Below, one piece after another: positions 36,378-48,441 of a DNA stretch of 64,000 nucleotides; the stretch's first letter is position 1, and every line of letters begins with the position of its first letter. This stretch comes from Ciona intestinalis (taxonomy: Eukaryota > Chordata > Ascidiacea > Phlebobranchia > Cionidae), in assembly GCF_000224145.3 (NCBI RefSeq), contig NC_020179.2:3809885-3873884 (forward strand). The letters are read 5' to 3'. Made by a program: the position numbers and the translations under genes. Under the pieces are notes generated by a model. The model did not search any database and was not told where the DNA came from. It was given only the letters and a program-made list of their open reading frames with translations.

Positions 36378-39300
36378 TTAAAAGTTCTCGCAAGGCGGAG
36401 GGCAGAAGTAATTTCTTAGTCTATCAGCGAACACAGAATCTAAGTCATCGAAACCCCCCGTCACTTCGAATAAACGATCAGGAGAACCAGCGATATCCAA
36501 CATTTGATCTCTTTCTATGGTTGAGCCTTGGATAATAACCGCAATCACGAACGTCTGTGATAGAAATCATATTATAATGGTCTGGAATACCCTTTCATAT
36601 TATAAAGTTCTACTGTAGAGAGCTTTTTTTAGTCAGTCACGTATCTACTATAGTGCATTTGCATGTCTATTCCATTATACGTGGGTGAGATCCTAAAACG
36701 TGGCACGCCATGAGGGGTGAACTTCATGCTAGACTTGGCTCGTTACCTCGACACCCAGGGTGCTACCGTATGGACATTCTTTTTTATAAGCCACATATTC
36801 GGCGTATGTACTATAGGCATGGAATGTCCACGCTATACGGTTCAATTACCTGACCGGTTACATAGATAAAATTTTCTATTTGTTTTTCAACACACTTTCA
36901 AAAGAAATTTACCTTAATCAGTTTAAAATTTTTTTTTTTAATAAAACATAATTATTTAAACCTAGTTTGGACTCGTAATCTCCTGTTCAAAACTTGTGAC
37001 TCAGACTTTAATTTGACTTCAATAAGGAGATTAAATCTCAGTAAAACCGCCCCAAACATTCGTTCTAGTATCTCATAGATCTTACCACAGCTCCAGTCGC
37101 TCTTAGCTCCCTTGCAACTTCCGCCACAGCGTCTTGAGATCGGCCATCAGTGACCACGAATACGAGATCAGTCACGTTCGGGCGGTTACCGTTCTCTGGC
37201 AGCAATAAAACGTCCTTCGCGTGACGAATTGCATTCCCCGTACGAGTTCCTAATGCATATTAAAGGTTGGGGTGAGATTGGACATGCTAGTATAGGTTGG
37301 AGAGACTAAGATGCGACGTTTTGATTTTTTCTCCCCTCGTTTGGTAGTAAGCAAATACTCTTTATCGAGTTATAAAACCGTAACTTAAGTTTTAAAAAAC
37401 ATAATCCGGAAATAGAGGATATAGTTGCTAACGGTGTCCCATCTTACCCAACAGTGTTATATTTAAATGAGTAGTATTATATCAGGATTGACATTTGTAG
37501 CTCGATGCTGCCACCGGTGTTGGCGTGTATGTGACGTGCGACACAACGTTTTTTAACATTTTTTCTCTGCTTACCACTACCACGATATGGGATATCTTGA
37601 ATAGCTTGTACTAGGCCAGTTTTGTCATTTGTAAACCCGTTGAGTAAAATTTGAGTGTCACTGTCCACGGCTCTGTTGTAACGAAAGGCACCAACCCTGA
37701 GACTCGATTCATTCACAACGAATTGACTGCAAACAATATTTGAACCTTAGATATTGAACTAACAGCAAGTGCGTCCAAAAGCGGTAATAAATTTACTTAG
37801 AGATTAAGTTCTTAAATTAGGAAAGTATAGGAAAAATTAAATATGGTTTCTTACGTTAGCATGCTAACCACGAACTCGATCATTCTGTCCCAGTTTGGCT
37901 TTCTTACCGAACTCGAAGAATCCAAAATAAGAACCGCATCTGCCCGGGCAAAAGGTGGGCAAGGCCCTGTAATGATATGGCGAACGTTGTGGTTATGCTT
38001 TGAGTAGTTAACGTACAGTGTTCGTGTTAGGACGTAGTTGGTGTAACAGTTTGTGAACATGAGCTATCCTGTGGCATAGATTATTTCCAATTTGTTTTGG
38101 TGGTGCGTGTCTAAAGGAAACCAGCTGGTAATACAAAGCGTGCAATTCTAAGTCTTTGTTATTAGAAGGACTTTATTTCCTCCTGTAAAACGATTTTAAC
38201 GATCCTATTACGCGTAACCTGCTTGTTAGTACGCCAGATAAAAATTAAGTTGAAATTCTATACGCACATCACAGCGATAATCTAACTCACGTGTGCAGCA
38301 CGGTATCGGCTCGTTCCATGCGGTTCCGTCACACTCAGAATGGCTAAAGTTTGCAGGGTGTAAACTCAATCCATCTTGGCAGCTAAATGTGCACGTAGAG
38401 CCGACGTTGTTACCCCTAGTGCATGTGGCAGAACCGCTTCTTATTTCGACTTCGGGGCAGGTCGGCACTAAAAAATGCGATTTAAAAATTATGGTAAGTA
38501 CCGCTAAGTTCCTCGAACAGGTCAGAGCGCTCGAGTAAGTAAAAAGGAGTGGTTGAAACGGTAGATTAACTTCACTTTACGAAAAAGCAGTTCTTCTTAC
38601 TTCTAGGCACAAGTTTTCTTCCGTATTATTCAAAAAATATATATTTGTGATACAAAATAAGCACGCAGCAGTAGATAAATAGTGCCAGTAGTAGTTTTTT
38701 AGCACATACGTGCTTTCTGATGTAAACTATATATGTTTACACACCATGTTTAAATATTTATTTACTAAATTAAATAGAAACACACTCACGGTCTGCAGCA
38801 CCGGACGCCTCTAAAACATAAAATAACAAAGTTAGGATTTTTATTGTTTCTTATGCACATTTCATATACTTGTACAGTAAAGCAACTTATAGTTTCTACA
38901 ATTGTATAGTAAGGTGGGGGAAGATGGGACTCCTTTAGCACAAAATATCTAAATATTCTGATCTGTGTTTTAAACAATTAAAACGGTCTATTGGAGTCGT
39001 GAAGATATGGTTTCATAACTCTTTGAATGTGCTTTGTTTACTACCAAATGGGACGAGAAACTAGCATGAAAAGGTGTCCCATCATACACTATATACAAAC
39101 ACTGAGCACATTCTGCATGATTAAGGTTCCATGGCCAAGAACCTGACGGAACTTAAAAAAATAATGCCTTTTGGGTTAATGGAAAAAATCCGCCTTAAAT
39201 TCTAAGATACCGTTAGGTTCTAGACCATAGAAGAGTGCTCATGAATTTATTCTTTCAAATAGAAAAATAAAGCTCATTTGGGGTAATGGGAAGAATCTTC

Positions 39301-41859
39301 CCTAAATTCTATTTGAAAGAATAATTTCATGAGCACTGGATCAGGGTCAGATGCAACGAGTATATCAGAGTTATATTTAAATAGTAGGCAATTACCTGGT
39401 GTTGTTGTCGTAGGGGGTGGTGTAAGAGCAACCGTCGTCGTTGTTGGAACTGTGTAGGTTAAAGACGTTTCTTATTTAACCATAGATAATGTGATATAAT
39501 ATATTGTTACATACACATATGTCTTGATTTATTACAGTGGTTTCCGTTTTTTTCGCGTACGGTTTAGTTTAATTAGAAACCTTTGTTAAAACTTAGTTCA
39601 ATATACTGCAGTATACGGGCTATAAAATTCGTGGTTTTATTCTATTTAACTTGTTTTATGGATATTTGTTTATGAGTTTTGACAGAAGTGCTTATGAGAT
39701 TTGCAATACACCTGCAGATAGAGTTTATTTAAGTAAAATAATATTGATCAAAACATATAGAATAACCTTATCATACCTTGCGGGCATAACAATGTATTGT
39801 AACTACATCTGTCGAAGTCGCAGCAACATCTGCAAACTGATCCTTGTACATTTAGATTGCACTGGCTTGGAACCCACGCCGCTCTTGGGTTCTGTTGGGA
39901 AAGGTTTATGTGGTAATTTACAAAAATATGGTGGGGTAACATGGTACGTATTTTCAGTCTATTTTCTCGTCCCCTTTAGTAAACGAAAAACATTTACGCA
40001 ATTATACAACCGTACCCTTACGGCTCTGAAAGAGAGTTTTAAATTCTTCAAAACACGATAAAAATATGTGATATTGTATGTTAAACGCATTCCATCGTAT
40101 CCAACAGTAGCCTACTATAGTAATCTAGCCAATCGTTTACGTTATCAAACAATCTATTTTGCCAGTTTTAAAATCTCTATTTAACGTCGAAAGACCCGAA
40201 ACCTCTATTTAACGTCGAAAGACCCGAAACGACAGTTATAAATTAGCGTTTTTTTTGTGATATCCTCGGTATACGGGCTAAAAACTAAGGTTAAAAAGGC
40301 TTAACACATTTACTAGGGTGGGGGGAAATGGGACACCGTTTTATTCGATTTCCGGTCATTTGGTAGTAAACACAGAACATTTAAACAATCAAAAACTGTA
40401 TTCTCACGACTTTAATAGACCGCTGTTAATTGTTTAAAACCCGATCATGATATCCGGATATTATGTGCTAAAGGTATCCGGTCTTCCACCACCCTACTAC
40501 TATTTCCTTAAGAAATGCAGATGATATTTACCTGTATATAATTGTTGTTGCAAGCATGAGCTTGTTTACATTCTTTTGTGATTCGCATTCCTTGTGGGTC
40601 GGTTCGTATGTGAGTTTGACAAGCTTGCTTTTATTTATGAAAAACATATTCAGTTTTAAAATAACGAAGTCCCGCTACAGTCAAATGTTTTCAGTTTAAA
40701 CTACTAATACGTCTTAGGGTATCCCGGGGTTAGGCCACGGAGCACCAAAGCCATAGTTTTTTTTATGTCAGATTTTAGTTACACAAGTATACATATATAT
40801 GTAAATAGATATAGATTCACTTTACGACAATATAAAGCATTCACATAAGTTCAAGTTATTCATGATTGTATATTCAATGTGAGTGGGGCCCTGTTACTAA
40901 TGCGACCTAAGACGTAGCTATAGTTGGTAATATACCCCATGTTTTATATAATAGTTACGCAAGCATATAGCTGTAAACGAAACGGATTTTATGCGAACAT
41001 GTTAAATTTCACTTTACGAAAAGATAAAACTTTTTACCTGATTAAAATCACACGTCTTCAATCTTCCAGTCGCTTTACACATAGCGTTTGATCTTGCGTT
41101 CTCACATGTCCAACATATCAAGCCTGTGGATTAAAAAGTTTAATAAACATGATATAAGGATCTAAATGTAAGAGACAAAAATCAAGTCCTATCAACTATA
41201 AACTAAAAAATACACATTTCGCCTAAATGGCATCGTCAGTATATTTTTTTAATTAAATACAAAAATTACATATTAATAAACTAACTTTATACAGTGCTGG
41301 GGTCGGGAAGACGGGACACCTTTTACCTCTATTTTATCGCCCCGTTTAGTAGTAAACAAAGAACATTCAAGAAATTATAAAGTTATATGCCCATGACTTC
41401 CAGCATTGACCGTTAGTAATTGTTAAAAATACGATCAGGATATTTGAATATTATGTGCTAAAGGTGTCCAGTCTTCCCCACCCTACTATATAAGAGTTTA
41501 ATAAAAAAAACTTGTGATGTTATGGCAAAAACGTAGGGTAAAATGAATACCGTTAGCACATGATATCCCGTATTTCCCAATCGTGTTTTTAACAATTAAC
41601 AACGCACTTTTAACAAAATGACACATGGTCTATCTTACTTCGGCTTACTCAGTATTTTATAAAACAAACACTAGCAATATTTAGCTGCGCATTGAACGGC
41701 CTAAACATAACCATTTTAATTTGCTTTTTGGTCAGAAACCGTTGTGTATGCAATTCCCAATACATTTAAAATTCTAATTTATTCGTTACATAATTAATAC
41801 TAACCTTCAGTTAAAATAACCAGCCCGCATAAGATGGTAACGACACAGATAAACTTCAT
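36378..41859 (-). CDS. Gene E: signal peptide - LU - Thr linker - CCP - vWA
   Basis: ATG 41857-41859, signal peptide [16 protein letters not shown]. Exons: 41805-41859; LU 41038-41123, 40532-40627, 39777-39891; linker 39396-39449; 21-nt microexon 38790-38810; CCP 38291-38467; vWA 37855-37966, 37575-37726, 37086-37249, 36378-36554 (stop 36378-36380). Sum 1209 nt, 402 residues, fully in frame. LU exon 3 reads [12 protein letters not shown]. The CCP ends PIPCC. MIDAS is kept: DSSSS, GTRTG, TDGRS. The phase 1-1 microexon encodes EASGAAD-like linker residues and recalls the 21-nt microexon of gene B at 8620-8640. Closest relative in the window by order and length is gene D. Confidence 0.88.
37265..37460. 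mobile_element. MITE copy 13, diverged (intron of gene E)
   Basis: GTTGGGGTGAGATTGGACAT, TTTGGTAGTAAGCAAATACT and GGTGTCCCATCTTACCCAAC blocks in order. Confidence 0.65.
38905..39094. mobile_element. MITE copy 14 (intron of gene E)
   Basis: TATAGTAAGGTGGGGGAAGA at one end and GGTGTCCCATCATACACTAT at the other, with inner blocks whole. Confidence 0.8.
39228..39347. repeat. Inverted repeat (fold-back)
   Basis: Left arm GTGCTCATGAATTTATTCTT then TCAAATAGAA; right arm TTCTATTTGAAAGAATAATT then TCATGAGCAC. Arms of about 30 bases are near-perfect complements around an inner GGGGTAATGGGAAGAATC. A similar half motif lies just before, at 39165-39210. Looks like a small fold-back element in an intron of gene E. 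Confidence 0.75.
39925..40115. mobile_element. MITE, diverged copy (intron of gene E)
   Basis: TATGGTGGGGTAACATGGTA, TCTATTTTCTCGTCCCCTTT and a weak right end. Confidence 0.6.
40168..40233. repeat. Direct repeat, two units of about 30 bp
   Basis: CTCTATTTAACGTCGAAAGA plus CCCGAAAC occurs twice in tandem without change, in an intron of gene E. Confidence 0.85.
40311..40501. mobile_element. MITE copy 15 (intron of gene E)
   Basis: TACTAGGGTGGGGGGAAATG to GTCTTCCACCACCCTACTAC, full length and lightly diverged. Confidence 0.8.
41290..41491. mobile_element. MITE copy 16 (intron of gene E)
   Basis: CAGTGCTGGGGTCGGGAAGA to CAGTCTTCCCCACCCTACTA. Confidence 0.8.
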
Positions 41860-42593
41860 TTCGTAACGTTATACAGGGCAGCACGTGCAAAAGTAACTGT
41901 GCTTCAAAAACTTTTCTCCGTTTTAAGGGATGTAGGCAAAAGGTCGCTAAAAAACTTTGTTGGTCGTATTAGTTTATACGTTCATTGCAAATTCGATACA
42001 CTGCGATCGTATATCAGATATAAATATCAAACCGCGTTTCAAAGGTAATTTGCTGCCAACACACGGTTTGGTTCCTGCGCCAATTTTGGAATATAAACCG
42101 CTAAAGTTTCCATTATTTTGATATCTTCCGCTTAGAAGTATATCTTTACTGTAATTCGAGATAAAGGTGAAAGTAATTGCTACCGGGTTTCAAGTTATTT
42201 TTTTGCCATTTTAGGTTTTACAAACCTGTTTTTAAGCTGTAAATGCGCTAGGTCGTGATACTTAATACTGTGATTGGAGATTTCTGTATCAGTTATTTGA
42301 GGTGAAATCTATAAATTGGCGCTTTCGCAGAAGCGTATGCTTAACTACGTTTTGTAATTTGACCGTAACTAAATACTCTTGGAATTTTGTTAAATTATTC
42401 GCAATCCATTTTACTGGAGAAACAGTTGAAGTTTAGGCCCCTATATAACATGTAACCTATAGGGCAGATTACCTAGAACTTGTAGTTGTCAGAAATTACA
42501 AGCCGGCTCAAGGCACATAAGCATACCAGATAGAATGTGAAACACGACGCCCGCGTTTTGCTAACCTACTGCCTGCAAAACTTACGGTGCTGT

Positions 42594-42705
42594 TGGCTGT
42601 ACACCGTATCCGGCGTGCGAATTCGCTTGCGAAATCGTGTGCAAACTTTGTCGGAGTAACATTTTGTCCGATATCTGTCTATGTACACAGTATCCGGTGC
42701 GAAGA
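42594..42705. mobile_element. Second MITE family, relative of 18776-18913
   Basis: GGCTGTACACCGTATCCGG start, GCGAATTCGCTTGCG palindromic inner part, and ATGTACACAGTATCCGGTGC, which is in direct rather than inverted orientation here. So it is rearranged or truncated. Confidence 0.55.
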
Positions 42706-42738
42706 AAACAAGCGGCGGCAAAAAATCATATCTTGCAA

Positions 42739-42813
42739 GTTTTTATTTTACAATGGCAAAACTAGACTTTATTTACAATGGCAATACTAGACTTTATTTA
42801 CAATGGCAAAACT
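42739..42813. repeat. Tandem repeat, three units of about 27 bp
   Basis: TTTACAATGGCAAAACTAGA then CTTTATT, repeated three times with single-base changes. Confidence 0.85.
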
Positions 42814-42893
42814 AGGAACAAAAAATACATGAACGCTGACCAAGCGCAATATATAATTACAAAAACCTATATTACAGCAATCGCGTTAGTTTA

Positions 42894-45800
42894 TTAGAAG
42901 TCTTCACACGGCTGCGGGCAGAGTCTTGTGCCCAACCCTTCCCCTATTAATTCTCCCAAACTATCGAAACCGCCTTCTACAATTAATACGTTGTCTGCAT
43001 TGCCTGCTATTTCTGTAAGTTGATTTTCGTCGAGTTCTGCGTTTATTCCTGGTTGTACCCCAATTACTACCACCTGCAATATATCATTGAATATTCAAAT
43101 GAAAAGATGAATTATTTACTGGTTCAGTTGCATATAGATAAAGCTGCAACTGCCCCACCGCGAGAAGGTAATATTTTTACTCCCATCCGCAATACATAAT
43201 TGATTACTTGATAGTATATAGGAATTATTTTCGTTGGGATTAGAAAAAATGATAGTATGTATGAACTATTTTCGTTATTATTACATATGTAGGTTTGCTG
43301 GTTAAGTTGCGTATACAGAAAGGCTATTATTGACCCGCCCAGTGGGGATTAATAAGTTCTATTTATTGATTCATTCATATAACTCCTCAATAAAAGTCCT
43401 ATTTGTGCTCTACAATATATGTTGTTATACACATTGTATTAAACATCTATAAAGTGCGTTCCATAATTCTTTCAATCATAACTAAGTATAATAATACCTG
43501 TGCTCCACGTTCATGAAGTGCGACTGCCTCATCTCTTACGCCATCTTGCGACCGGCCGTCCGTGATTATAAAAATCGTATCTTGAGAATTTGGACGATTT
43601 CCGTTTTCAGTAGTTAGCATCACATCGTTAGCGTACGCTAATGCTTTGCCGGTTTTGGTTCCTGCACGAAGTTAGATTGTTGTTTAATAGTTTGTCATTC
43701 ATTTATCAAACCTAGCTGTTATGGTATTTTCGCTATACGTGATACGCATTATGTTGTTTGTTATTGTACGTATAGTCGCTATGATGTATAAGGCCTACGT
43801 AATGTTATATATGGGGTAAGATGGGATACTTTTAGCAATGGGGTAAGATGGCACACTTTTAGCACATATTATTCAAATATCATGATCGCGTTTTAATAAA
43901 TTAACAAAGATCTATAGGAGTTATGAGAATATAGTTTTATAATTTTTTAAATGTTCTTTGTTTACTACTTAATGGGACGAGAAAATAGAGTTAAAAGGTG
44001 TTCTATTTTTCCCCACTCCACTCTACATTATGCAACACAATAATGTATGATTTTTGCGCGTTGCTGTTACAGCGCCGTTTACAGTTTTGGCGATAAGTTA
44101 GATCTGTCAACCCAGTATACACTTCATAACGTTTAACTGAATACTTTTTGCTAAAATAATTTATGCATATAGCATGTTCTTATGGTTGTGATTTGTTACT
44201 AATTCAGTGCTATAATATTTTATGCTAAAAATATTATTTTAAAAAACATGGGCGTTCGCAAATATTTTCTAGAGTTGCCCAAATATTACACAAATATTTT
44301 CTATTACACAAAATATATAAACAAAATATAATTATACCATTTCCATTATAGGGAATGCTTCGTATCGCTCTAATAAGACCATCCTTGTCCTCTAGGTAAT
44401 CCTTGAATAATATTTGCGAGTCTGAGTCAATTTCTTCGTTGAAACGGAACACTGAAACCCGTAAGCTGTTTTCGCCAACTACAATGTTCCTGAAAAAAGA
44501 AAATATTTAATTTTCTGTAATTCTGTTTAATCAAATAATGATGCGAAAGTTGGAAAATTATAAGTAAAGAAATTATACTTCGGCAATTCACAAAATACGC
44601 CATCCGCACTAAATATTTCTGCGGGGTAAAGTGAAAACAGTTATCACATAATATTCAATGTTGCCCAATTTGAATTTAGCAATAAAATAATTACGGTTTT
44701 TAGCGCATGATTATCGACATAGGAAAAAACTTGATAGCCAATATGTTGAGCGTTAAACATCACTTACTCAAACATATCTATAACAAACTCTTTAACTTTA
44801 TTCCAGTTAAAACGTCCAATCGACGATGACGAATCCAGAATCACAAGAATATCCGCATTCGCATAAGGAGGACAGGGCCCTGTGACAACGATGGGTACAA
44901 AGTAAGAATTAAATAAAGATAATAGTTTTATTATTTTGTTAGCTTTATTCGTATGGCATTCATTGACAAAAAGTATGTCAATAACTGCTTCATTGCTGAG
45001 TGGTTACAAAACTTATTTTGTTATGTAGCTCTTTGTTTAATATAGCTTCTCATGGCTCTAAAAGTATAATTGGTTAGATGAAAGTGTTTTCATGGCTAAT
45101 GCCCCTATATCCCATAGTTTATATATCGCTGTAACTCAGTATATTTTTCGTAGTTTAGTTAATACGTTTAATATAAAGCTCTTTGATAGTTGTATAATAT
45201 CATATATTGACATAATCTCATATTTCCAATACCGACTTACGCTGGCAGCAAGGCGGGGTCGGCCACCATACAGTTGCATTGCACGTCGTCTGTGTAACGT
45301 TAAAGGCAGTAGTTCGTATCCTCTCGTAACGTCGCATTGGAACATACATAGCGAGTCGTGCTTATTCTCATCAGTGCAAGCGACGAATCCGTTTCGTAAC
45401 GTTATCTTGTCACAGGTTTTTGGCTCCTCCGGTCCAACGTTTAACACGTCCACTAATTGCGTGAGCGGTTCTATAATTTAATAATGTAATAATCGCTTAG
45501 TAATTAAGGTTATTTTGTAATAAGAGTGGTCATTATATGATTAGGGATTACTTTATGTTTATGGTAATCCTTCAAATTATTCCTGTTAACTTTTGGACTT
45601 ACAGATACAGAGAACTATGTGCGTTGTTTTATTACTAAGAGCCCTGGAGCGTTATATAGGTGTAGTCTTGTGCTTCAAACTACGCATTGAAACAGTAGGC
45701 AGTTACTTTACAAACATATAGTACCAACTATGGGGTAGGATGGTACATTTAGCATAATAATTTCCCAAATTTCCTGATTGTGTTTTATTAAAATCAATAA

Positions 45801-47298
45801 GGCCTTTTTTGATTCGGTTGGGGCTCTACTAGTTATATATAATTCTTTGAACTTTCTTTGTTTACTTCCGAATTGGGGGGGGGGGTAAAATAGAGTGAAA
45901 ACTCGTATACAACTTTACCCCTATGCCAACTGTTTTATTATATCTTCTACTTACGGGTTGTTGTTGTCGTTGTTGGTGCTAGAGTAGTTGTGGTGCGACC
46001 TGTAGAAAAATTTGAATTTAAGATTTAGTTGTTGACGTCATGCCGAAGTAGTTAAAGCTCTCGCTTTTTAACTGATGGATACGTATTCGAAACGTTGCCG
46101 ACATTATGGTGGTGTGTTTGGGCATAACACAACTAAACGCATAACTTATTTTAAATTAATATCAACTGTTTATAAAAAAAACCCATAAGTTAAATACGTA
46201 TGGTAACTCGTTAACGGGCACAATATAAGGTGCTTGGAATAAAGCAACTGTGTTATAACGACCGTCGTTGCTCCAGAGAACCAATATAAATCAGTTACGT
46301 TCATTTCTTTATTCATACCGAACCTCCACATACACGTTACAATATATAACTTGAACCAACTCACTTCCCGGGCATGCTACAGACTCAAAGTTACAGTTGT
46401 CGAAATCACAGCAGCATCGACATACGGATCCTTGTACATTATCGTTGCATTGACTCGGGTACCAGGCTGGTCTCGGATTCTGTTGTTTTATTTTATAATA
46501 TGCCATTAGTACAGAACTTTTCACAACATTTTTAAAAATAAAAAATTTGAATATAAACGGATTGTTTATTTAACGGAGAAAAATACCACTTCATACTTTA
46601 TCATATTAACTTTTTATTAAAAAATTTTTTAACACATGATTGTAGCAGCAACACATACTTTTTATAATGTTGTTTATATATTAGTTATAACTTGCATTCA
46701 TTTTACACACCCTTAAAATTTACCTGCAAAAAGTTGTTGGTGCACGCTTGTACTTGTTTACATTCCTTCGTGATGCGAATACCCATTGGATCGGTTCGTA
46801 TGTGAGTTTGACAAGCTCTCTAAAAAATAAGTAGGCACATTATAATCGTAAATATATAGTACTGTGGGGTAAGATGGATACGGTTAGCACAAAAAAACTC
46901 CTTTTTTGTAACCGTATTTGTAACAATTAACCAGGGTCTAAAAGAGTCGAATGCTACCGCAAAATAATTCGGTAAATATTATCTGTTGTACCAAATGTGC
47001 CGATAAAAGTGTATGAAAACATGAACCATCTTGACCCAAATTGTTTATACCATTGTTATTTCTGTATGAGTTACAAAACGAAAAACTTACTTGGGTAAAT
47101 CGGCATTGTTGCAGATGACCTGTAGCCTGACACTCCGCATTGCTTCTTGCGTTAATACAAGTCCAACAGGATAAACCTGTATATTACGGAAAAAATGAAC
47201 ATAAAAATATTTATTTTAAAATAAAACTACAAACCTTTGGTTAGTTCAAAGTATGAAGTGCTGGCAACGATAAAACAAATCAACATTGAGCCTTTCAT
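42894..47298 (-). CDS. Gene F: signal peptide - LU - Thr linker - CCP - vWA, CCP exon out of frame by one base
   Basis: ATG 47296-47298, signal peptide MKGSMLICFIVASTSYF. Exons: 47235-47298; LU 47091-47176, 46724-46819, 46365-46479; linker 45955-45999 (only 15 codons, [13 protein letters not shown]); CCP 45241-45470; vWA 44768-44879, 44338-44489, 43498-43661, 42894-43073 (stop 42894-42896). MIDAS is whole: DSSSS, GTKTG, TDGRS. LU exon 3 reads [13 protein letters not shown], the clearest LU signature in the window. The CCP exon is 230 nt where 231 is needed. Its first part reads well (FVACTDENKHDSLC), but its end (TTCNATVWW then PTPPCC) lies in the next frame. With that base it would give 414 residues. 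All other exons are in frame, so this is a young lesion or a sequence error. Confidence 0.82.
43811..44032. mobile_element. MITE copy 17 with a doubled end (intron of gene F)
   Basis: The left end is repeated: ATGGGGTAAGATGGGATACT and GCAATGGGGTAAGATGGCAC 30 bases apart, both followed by TTTTAGCA. The rest of the element follows once, ending CCCCACTCCACTCTA. Confidence 0.75.
45725..45925. mobile_element. MITE, diverged copy (intron of gene F)
   Basis: TATGGGGTAGGATGGTACAT, TTTCTTTGTTTACTTCCGA, then an expanded G run before the end. Confidence 0.6.
46858..47045. mobile_element. MITE, diverged copy (intron of gene F)
   Basis: TACTGTGGGGTAAGATGGAT start and GAAAACATGAACCATCTTGA near the end. 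Confidence 0.6.
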
Positions 47299-47356
47299 TT
47301 TGTACGAATACCAGTTCTTGACAATTTAAATACGTCTATAATACCTTTACACCCGT

Positions 47357-47365
47357 CCTTTTATA
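47357..47365 (-). promoter_or_regulatory. TATA-like box of gene F
   Basis: TATAAAAGG on the minus strand, about 60 bases upstream of the ATG. Gene G has TATAAAAG about 80 bases upstream of its ATG. The shared placement is the main support. Confidence 0.45.
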
Positions 47366-47908
47366 TGTTTGGGTGAAGCTTCCGAATTACCCGGCAGACA
47401 AAGATAGATAAACTTTTTCCGGTGGTTTATTTTTAAACTGTCAAAATTCGCGTTTACCAGTCACGCAGTATTCTTTAAAAAATAATAAATATTCTTAAAA
47501 TTCGACGTTTTATCGTGACGTAAGGCACGGATTAATAACATATACCTTGTTTATGCAACATATACAGATTACCGGGAAATTTACGTGATTGTAATTCTTT
47601 ACATTTTCTAACTCTTGTTGCAGGCATTTCCGAACGTCTAGACTATAAAAAGATCGCCCTTTTGTGCGTTTATAAAGGCATTAGTTAACGTGCATATAAG
47701 CGCTGTATTGGTGCACGTATGCAAGTTGTGTCATGTTAGCATTATACCTGCAATTAATGTGCTGTCTTCGTGTTAGTAGAGGTTATAATAATCACATTTA
47801 TACGCGAATAAAATAACTACAATTAGTGTCGGGTAAAATTATCTGCGGGAAATAGAAATTCCGTATTTTCAAACCACCACAAGAAAAATACAACCTGTGT
47901 AAGAAAAT

Positions 47909-48101
47909 ATAATACTGTGGGGAAAACGGGACACCTTTAGCGCATTAATGTCCAAATATCTTGATCGTGTTTTAAACAATAAACAACGGTCTATGGGAGT
48001 CGTGGAGGTACAGTTTTAGAATTCTTCGAATGTTCACTGTTTAATACTGGGACGGAAAAATAGAATGAAAAGTATCCCATCTTCCCCCATCCTACTATAC
48101 A
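47909..48101. mobile_element. MITE copy 18
   Basis: TACTGTGGGGAAAACGGGAC to CATCTTCCCCCATCCTACTA, full length. Confidence 0.85.
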
Positions 48102-48441
48102 TAGAACGCCGTACGTGTGATAAACAGAAATCTAAATTTGCCTTATTCAATTTCTTTGATAAGAAGGAGTCAAATAAACGGGCATGCCGTTTCATTAACA
48201 GAATAAATCCAGCTATATCCATTACGGCTAAGTGTCTCATAGTAAAGGTTTCATCATGAATTATTTCAAAAAATTCCTTACTGTCTTTATATTCACTCAC
48301 TAATCTGCACAGTGTTATCCCAATAATATTCTCATTGTATAAATTTTTCCAGAAACTGAACAGATAATTTCTTAAATTTTATTCATTTCATAATAAGCTG
48401 TTTATCACCAACGTATAATTCTTTAACATAATCTCGTAAAA

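Larger units (their letters stand above)
41860..42893. other. Intergenic between genes F and E
   Basis: Contains a second-family MITE (42594-42705) and a short tandem repeat (42739-42813). Minus-strand AATAAA motifs inside the latter may serve gene F. No exon seen. Confidence 0.5.
47299..48441. other. Intergenic between genes G and F
   Basis: Promoter side of gene F plus one intact MITE. A TATA-like box is listed separately. The AATAAA of gene G on the minus strand is at 48378-48383. Confidence 0.5.
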
